Shown here in pieces: positions 31,279 through 32,042 of a stretch of DNA of 32,042 bases. The DNA comes from JASGKO01 sp049840595 (GTDB lineage Bacteria > Verrucomicrobiota > Verrucomicrobiia > Chthoniobacterales > Chthoniobacteraceae). A program made the translations under genes and the position numbers. Position 1 is the stretch's first letter. Each line of letters starts with the position of its first letter. The notes under the pieces are model-generated. The model was not told the origin of the DNA. It was given only the letters and a program-made list of their open reading frames with translations, and ran no database searches. The stretch is taken from positions 1 to 32,042 of the forward strand of contig JASGKO010000044.1 in NCBI GenBank assembly GCA_049840595.1, written 5' to 3'.

Positions 31279-32042
31279 TTAACGACTGGCTTCCGTGCGT
31301 GACAAGGAGTGATTGCGGTGCCCGGCGAATTGGCGAAGCTGGAGCTGATAGGCTTCCCGGTGGTGGCGGAGATTGGATTCCAGCACCAGGCCGACCATGA
31401 AGACGCAGACGCTCAAGCTGATGATGCTGGCGGCGAGGAAGGCGAGGGGAAAGTGGCCGACATACCCGGTATGGAAATACTCGGTGACGGGGACGGAGCC
31501 GGCGAGCAAGCCCATGAGCAAACCCGCGAGGGCGAAAAAACCGAAAAAGGCCATCGGACGATAATCCCGGAGGAGGAGGAACAGGAAGCGCAGGATGCGG
31601 GTGCCATCGCGAACCGTCTTCAGCTTCGAGCTGGAACCGGCGGCGCGGGTGCGGAAGGGGATGGAGACTTCCTGGAAGCGGAATCCCTTGTCGATGGTCT
31701 GGATCGTCAATTCGATCTCCAGCTCGAAACCGCGCGAGATGATCGGCACGTTTTTGTAATACCGGCGGGAGAACAGGCGGAGGCCGGAAAAGAGGTCGTA
31801 GGTCTTTTTGCCAAAGGTGAGCTCGATCGCGCTGGCGAAAAGTCCCATGCCCCACTGGTGCATCGGGCGGAAAATGCCCGCTTCATCGGCGCTGCGGATG
31901 CCGTTGATCATATCCGCGCCGGTGCGCAGGTATTCCTGAAGCAGCAAAGTGGCCCCTTGGGCGGGGTAGCTTCCATCGCCATCCACCATGATCACGACAT
32001 CGGAATCAATGATCGAAAGGGCGGTGCTCACGGCGATCGCTT
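31279..32042 (-). CDS. GT2 glycosyltransferase with C-terminal membrane helices, 5' part cut by window edge
   Basis: The frame is open to the right edge, so the N-terminal part is missing; the GTG at 32031 is not needed as a start. The visible 254 residues begin in the middle of the GT2 domain. VIMVDGDGSYPAQGATLLLQ contains the DxD metal site. It continues with DLFSGLRLFSRRYYKNVPII and GFELEIELTIQTIDKGFRFQ, as in polyprenyl-phosphate-mannose or -glucose synthases. Two membrane helices follow (about FFGFFALAGLLMGLLAG and LAASIISLSVCVFMVGLVLE), as in GtrB-like enzymes. The partner gene on the left is the GT4 enzyme, 19 bases away. Confidence 0.85.
   Translation of the reverse strand, partial: AIAVSTALSIIDSDVVIMVDGDGSYPAQGATLLLQEYLRTGADMINGIRSADEAGIFRPMHQWGMGLFASAIELTFGKKTYDLFSGLRLFSRRYYKNVPIISRGFELEIELTIQTIDKGFRFQEVSIPFRTRAAGSSSKLKTVRDGTRILRFLFLLLRDYRPMAFFGFFALAGLLMGLLAGSVPVTEYFHTGYVGHFPLAFLAASIISLSVCVFMVGLVLESNLRHHREAYQLQLRQFAGHRNHSLSRTEASR

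Noticed and set aside
1..32042. CRISPR array, insertion sequence, transposase, integrase or rRNA
   Set aside because: No regularly spaced repeats, no transposase or recombinase motifs and no rRNA-like sequence were seen on either strand.

Overview
The window reads as a chromosomal segment of a moderately GC-rich Gram-negative bacterium, most likely a member of the Verrucomicrobiota. This rests on the gene repertoire: short FTLVE pseudopilins with a RARKRSQA motif, GT-C glycosyltransferases carrying TPR tails, a DUF6600-like secreted protein and the paired membrane proteins at 10.3-13.3 kb. It is an inference from protein style; there is no rRNA or marker gene here to prove it.

Region 1 (1-6367) is a defence-type island, visibly richer in AT than the rest. 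Four of its five genes need frameshifts to be read and the fifth is 5'-truncated. They are a HigA-like antitoxin remnant, a P63C-domain remnant, a PD-(D/E)XK nuclease with a frameshift in an A7 run, and an IetAS antiphage pair (ietA AAA+ ATPase and ietS subtilase) carrying two and one frameshifts. The island abuts the 3' end of a class II tRNA-Tyr(GTA) at 6368-6453, a common integration target. No integrase is visible; the other island end lies outside the window.

Region 2 (6453-9.1 kb) is chromosomal backbone: tRNA-Tyr and a compact minus-strand operon of an HIBADH-type oxidoreductase, a YgfZ/GcvT-like protein and a periplasmic cyclophilin.

Region 3 (9.1-15.9 kb) holds envelope proteins. 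There is a divergent pair of Thr-rich secreted proteins, then two tandem paralogous membrane-anchored proteins whose C-termini resemble the GspG pseudopilin head. A DUF6600-like protein with a Lys/Gln-rich tail and an orphan amino-acid-type substrate-binding lipoprotein follow.

Region 4 (15.9-32.0 kb) is a surface glycosylation cluster. It has five GT-C membrane glycosyltransferases (two with TPR tails, one frameshifted), a polyprenyl-phosphate-sugar-synthase-like GT2, a frameshifted Wzx-like flippase, a GT9 enzyme, a 37-residue membrane peptide, an FkbM methyltransferase, a GT4 enzyme and a second GT2 running off the right edge. Two tandem-duplicated pseudopilin genes sit between the two TPR-GT-C genes. 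A plausible reading is lipid-linked sugar synthesis (GT2, GT4, GT9), flipping (Wzx) and periplasmic transfer by GT-C enzymes, perhaps in part onto the pseudopilins. That last link is hypothesis, based on gene order and on the TMTC-like architecture.
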